A stretch of DNA of 7,294 nucleotides, from NCBI GenBank assembly GCA_035252905.1, contig DATFCQ010000412.1, forward strand, positions 1 through 7,294. Reading direction: 5' to 3'. The notes below the pieces were generated by a model, which saw only the letters and a program-made list of their open reading frames with translations, searched no databases and was not told where the DNA came from. Both the position numbers and the translations under genes were made by a program. Position 1 is the first letter of the stretch, and each line of letters starts with the position of its first letter. This document shows, piece by piece, positions 5,246 to 7,294 of the stretch. Source of the DNA: AP-15 sp035252905 (GTDB taxonomy: Bacteria; Pseudomonadota; Alphaproteobacteria; ATCC43930; CGMCC-115725).

Positions 5246-6052
5246 ATGCCGATCTCGCCTCTTTCCCGCCGGCTGCTAACCCCGCTTGCCGCCGTCTTTT
5301 TCGTCGCCCTGTGCGGGCCGGCGGCGGGACGCGAGGCGGCGCTCGCGCTGGTATTGGCGATCGACGTCTCGGCGAGCGTCACGCCCGATTCGTACGTCTT
5401 GCAGCACGAGGGGATTGCCCGCGCCTTTGCCAGCCCGCCGATCGCCCGCGCGATCGCCGCCCTGCCCGGCGGCATCGAGGCGCTGGTGCTCGAATGGTCC
5501 GACCCCGACAAGATCGCCATCACCGTCGACTGGACCCCGATCGCCGACAGGGACGGCGCCCGCGCCTTCGCTGCGGCGGTGCGGCGGACCCGGCGCAGCT
5601 CGCGCGGGCTGACCGCGATCGGCCCGGCGCTCCTCTCCGCCGCGGCCCAATTTGCGCGGATGCCGCAACCGGCGGCGCGGCGGGTCGTCGACCTCTCGGG
5701 CGACGGGATCGCCAATATCGGCGTGAAGCCGGCGCGGGCGCGCGATCGCCTCGTCGCCGCCGGCATCACGATCAACGGCCTGGCGATCCTGACCGAGGAG
5801 CCGGGGCTCGAAGCGTATTACCGCCGCGAGGTGATCGGCGGCCCCGCGGCCTTCGTGCTCGCTGCCCGCACCTACGGCGATTTCGCTGCGGCGATGCTGA
5901 AGAAGCTCATGCAGGAGATCGCGCAGGCCGCGCCCCTCGGGCGAAGCGGCGGAATGCGCTTCGCTTTTCCGCCCTACAACCGTTTCCGACAAGCGTGGAA
6001 CGTAGGGTGGAATAGCACAGCGTATTCCGCCGACTTCGCTCAGATGCAGTAG
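5246..6052 (+). CDS. Exported DUF1194 (von Willebrand A-like) protein with repeat-derived tail
   Basis: The 268-aa product starts with a signal peptide (basic SRR, hydrophobic LLTPLAAVFFVALC, likely cleavage after Ala-Ala-Gly28). A VWA-like domain follows: LVLAIDVSASV (35-45) carries the MIDAS DxSxS (Asp40, Ser42, Ser44), GLTAIG (121-126) supplies Thr123, and VVDLSGDGIANIG (147-159) supplies Asp153. The core ends near MLKKLMQEIAQ (217-227). DUF1194 proteins are presumed metal-dependent adhesion or interaction modules; their partner is not known. The start has AGGGG seven bases upstream. Residues from about 233 onward (RSGGMRFAFPPY ... AWNVGWNSTAYSADFAQMQ) are encoded largely by two hairpin repeats, not by the family domain, so the original stop was probably lost or displaced. 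The gene overlaps the end of the convergent decarboxylase gene by 13 bases. Confidence 0.88.
   Translation: MPISPLSRRLLTPLAAVFFVALCGPAAGREAALALVLAIDVSASVTPDSYVLQHEGIARAFASPPIARAIAALPGGIEALVLEWSDPDKIAITVDWTPIADRDGARAFAAAVRRTRRSSRGLTAIGPALLSAAAQFARMPQPAARRVVDLSGDGIANIGVKPARARDRLVAAGITINGLAILTEEPGLEAYYRREVIGGPAAFVLAARTYGDFAAAMLKKLMQEIAQAAPLGRSGGMRFAFPPYNRFRQAWNVGWNSTAYSADFAQMQ
5948..5977 (-). repeat. Hairpin repeat, copy 3 (reverse, inside DUF1194 gene)
   Basis: On the minus strand this reads GTAGGGCGGAAAAGC then GAAGCGCATTCCGCC, exactly 30 bp and matching copy 1 at 26 positions. The arms GGCGGAA (5948-5954) and TTCCGCC (5967-5973) pair, with an inner GCG/CGC. A competing hairpin exists: GCGAAGC at 5941-5947 is the perfect complement of GCTTCGC at 5958-5964. 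It encodes GGMRFAFPPY within the DUF1194 tail. Confidence 0.85.
6002..6031 (+). repeat. Hairpin repeat, copy 4 (forward, inside DUF1194 gene)
   Basis: A 30-bp unit, GTAGGGTGGAATAGC then ACAGCGTATTCCGCC, 27 of 30 identical to copy 1. A 9-bp stem with one G-T pair, GGTGGAATA (6006-6014) with TATTCCGCC (6023-6031), encloses an 8-base loop, the same loop size as copy 1. It encodes VGWNSTAYSA in the DUF1194 tail. Copies 3 and 4 form a back-to-back pair separated by 24 bases, the opposite arrangement to copies 1 and 2. Confidence 0.88.
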
Positions 6053-7170
6053 GTGCGGATCGGCGAGAAGCCGTTGAAGCCGATCGAGGCGTAGCTCGCA
6101 GTATAGGCGCCGGCTGCCAGGATCTCGATTTTGTCGCCGATTTCGAGGCCGAGCGGCAGGCGATATTCGGTCCGCTCGTACAGGATGTCGGCGCTGTCGC
6201 AGGTCGGTCCGGCGAGGATCACCGGCCCGAGCACGCCGTCGCGGCCCGGCGTCGCGATGCGGTATTTGATGCTCTCGTCCATCGTCTCGGCGAGCCCGTT
6301 GAATTTGCCGACGTCGAGATAGACCCAGCGGCGGTCGTCGCTGTCGCCCTTTTTGGCGATCAGAACGACCTCGCTCTGGATGATCCCGGCGTCGCCGACC
6401 AGGGAGCGGCCGGGTTCGACCAGGATCTCCGGCAGGTCATTGCCGAAATGGCGGGTGATCGCTCCCGTCACTGCCTGGGCGTAATGCTCGACGGCCGGGA
6501 CCTCGGCGCGGTAGCGCGCCGGGAAGCCGCCGCCGAGATTGATCATGCGCAACGTGATGTCGGCTTCCGCGAGCAATGAGAAGAGCCGCGCCGCCTCCCT
6601 GACCGCACCGTCCCATTGCCCGGTGTCGGTCTGCTGCGAGCCGACGTGAAACGAGATCCCGTAAGGATCGAGGCCGCGCGCGCGGGCCTCGCGCAGCAGC
6701 GCGACCGCCATCTCCGGGACGCAGCCGAATTTGCGCGACAACGGCCACTCGGCGCCGTCGCACGGCACCAGGATGCGGCAGAAGACGCGAGACCCCGGTG
6801 CGGCGCGCGCCAGTTTTTCGAGTTCGCCGATGCTGTCGAAGGCAAAAAGCCTCACCCCCGCCTGATAGGCGAAGCCGATGTCCTTTTCCTTCTTGATCGT
6901 ATTGCCGAAGGAGAGGCGATCGGCGGCGATGCCGCAGTCGCGGCACAATTCGATCTCGCCGCGGCTCGCCACGTCGAAATTGGCGCCCTTCTGCGCCAGC
7001 ATGGCGACGATCTCGCGCGCCGGATTGGCCTTGACCGCGTAATAGACGCGGGCCAGCGGCAGATGTCGGCGAAGCAGGTCGTAGGCCCCGGCGACCGCAT
7101 CGAGATCGATGACAAGGCAGGGGGTTTCGGGCGAATTTTCGGCAAGGAAACGTGCGATCCTATAGGTCAT
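6040..7170 (-). CDS. odc: Ornithine (or lysine/ornithine) decarboxylase, alanine-racemase fold
   Basis: A 376-aa fold-type III PLP decarboxylase expected to convert ornithine to putrescine, the entry step of polyamine synthesis, in the cytoplasm. The N-terminal barrel carries YYAVKANP (43-50) with Lys47 as the PLP lysine, FDVASRGEIE (65-74), ISFHVGSQQ (172-180), NLGGGFPARY (211-220) and EPGRSLVGD (252-260), which bind cofactor phosphate and substrate. The C-terminal beta domain has GPTCDSADIL (321-330), with Cys324 and Asp325 as catalytic and substrate-binding residues supplied across the dimer, and GAYTASY (354-360). The CDSAD motif and short length favour ornithine or lysine decarboxylase over diaminopimelate or arginine decarboxylase; substrate preference between ornithine and lysine is not decidable here. 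The start at 7170 follows a GAGGA about 11 bases upstream. Its 3' end overlaps the convergent DUF1194 gene by 13 bases. Confidence 0.93.
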   Translation of the reverse strand: MTYRIARFLAENSPETPCLVIDLDAVAGAYDLLRRHLPLARVYYAVKANPAREIVAMLAQKGANFDVASRGEIELCRDCGIAADRLSFGNTIKKEKDIGFAYQAGVRLFAFDSIGELEKLARAAPGSRVFCRILVPCDGAEWPLSRKFGCVPEMAVALLREARARGLDPYGISFHVGSQQTDTGQWDGAVREAARLFSLLAEADITLRMINLGGGFPARYRAEVPAVEHYAQAVTGAITRHFGNDLPEILVEPGRSLVGDAGIIQSEVVLIAKKGDSDDRRWVYLDVGKFNGLAETMDESIKYRIATPGRDGVLGPVILAGPTCDSADILYERTEYRLPLGLEIGDKIEILAAGAYTASYASIGFNGFSPIRTYCI

Positions 7171-7294
7171 GCCGCTCGATGTCCTCGACTGTCCGGATGA
7201 GCACGGGTGCCGGCGCCGGGCCTGCGCTGCGCCCTGTCGGGAGGGCGCGGCCGTGCGGCCGCCGCGGCGGCAACGAGATCGGAAGCCCGGCGCC
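7171..7294 (-). other. Right edge upstream of the decarboxylase, possible 3' end of a further gene
   Basis: All three minus-strand frames are open to the window edge. One ends ...VLIRTVEDIERHDL at TAG 7162-7160, overlapping the decarboxylase start by 11 bases; another ends at TGA 7169-7167 in an ATGA overlap. Either could be the tail of an upstream operon gene, but the Pro/Arg/Ala-rich composition is also what GC-rich noncoding DNA gives. Two adjacent GC-rich hairpins, GCCCT/AGGGC (7231-7246) and GCGGCC-GTGC-GGCCGC (7247-7262), are present without T-tracts. Confidence 0.25.

Noticed and set aside
5276..5992. Minus-strand open frame of 238 codons over the DUF1194 gene
   Set aside because: Antisense shadow; Arg/Gly-rich translation without a domain, whereas the plus strand gives a signal peptide and MIDAS motif.
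6040..7170. Diaminopimelate decarboxylase instead of ornithine decarboxylase
   Set aside because: The protein is short, has the CDSAD and HVGSQ signatures of the ornithine/lysine group, and lacks the extended C-terminal motifs typical of LysA.
6616..7200. Plus-strand open frame of 194 codons over the decarboxylase
   Set aside because: Antisense shadow of a gene with all catalytic motifs; no SD and no recognisable domain.
1..7294. tRNA, rRNA, CRISPR array, insertion sequence or riboswitch
   Set aside because: Nothing in the window shows regularly spaced repeats, a transposase, or cloverleaf/riboswitch-like conserved sequence; the only repeats are the short hairpins and small tandem duplications listed.

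Overview
This GC-rich window reads as a chromosomal segment of an alphaproteobacterium. The best lineage marker is a GapR-type protein (DUF2312/UPF0335 family), typical of that class, next to a DUF1244 protein that is also common there. Most of the window is ordinary core or housekeeping-like content. Two things are not: a small toxin-antitoxin-like locus whose toxin frame is broken, and a family of short hairpin repeats sitting on gene ends.

Layout, left to right. Positions 53-1108 (+) encode a low-specificity threonine aldolase. It converges on a minus-strand series that, in transcription order, is a ketopantoate reductase-like protein (3766-2831), an alpha/beta hydrolase (2803-1922), a DUF1244 protein (1851-1555) and GapR (1457-1182). 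Gaps within the series are short, and gapR may have its own promoter. At 3899-4287 (+) lies a TumE-like (DUF6516) toxin gene interrupted by an apparent one-base deletion near 4079. It overlaps an intact winged-helix protein (4262-4621), the presumed antitoxin/repressor. An AT-rich inverted repeat at 3873-3891 may be its operator.

Next, a secreted protein with a His/Lys/Ala-rich linker (5162-4638, minus) diverges from an exported DUF1194/VWA-like protein (5246-6052, +). The latter converges on and overlaps an ornithine decarboxylase-type enzyme (7170-6040, minus). No gene-free stretch exceeds about 130 bases.

The main structural discovery is a roughly 30-bp imperfect palindrome beginning GTAGGGYGGAA and ending ATTCCGC(C). 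It occurs four times as two opposed pairs (1095-1185 and 5948-6031), both at convergent gene junctions. The copies supply the stop codons of the threonine aldolase and gapR genes and most of a C-terminal tail on the DUF1194 protein. All identifications come from reading the sequence; no database search was run.
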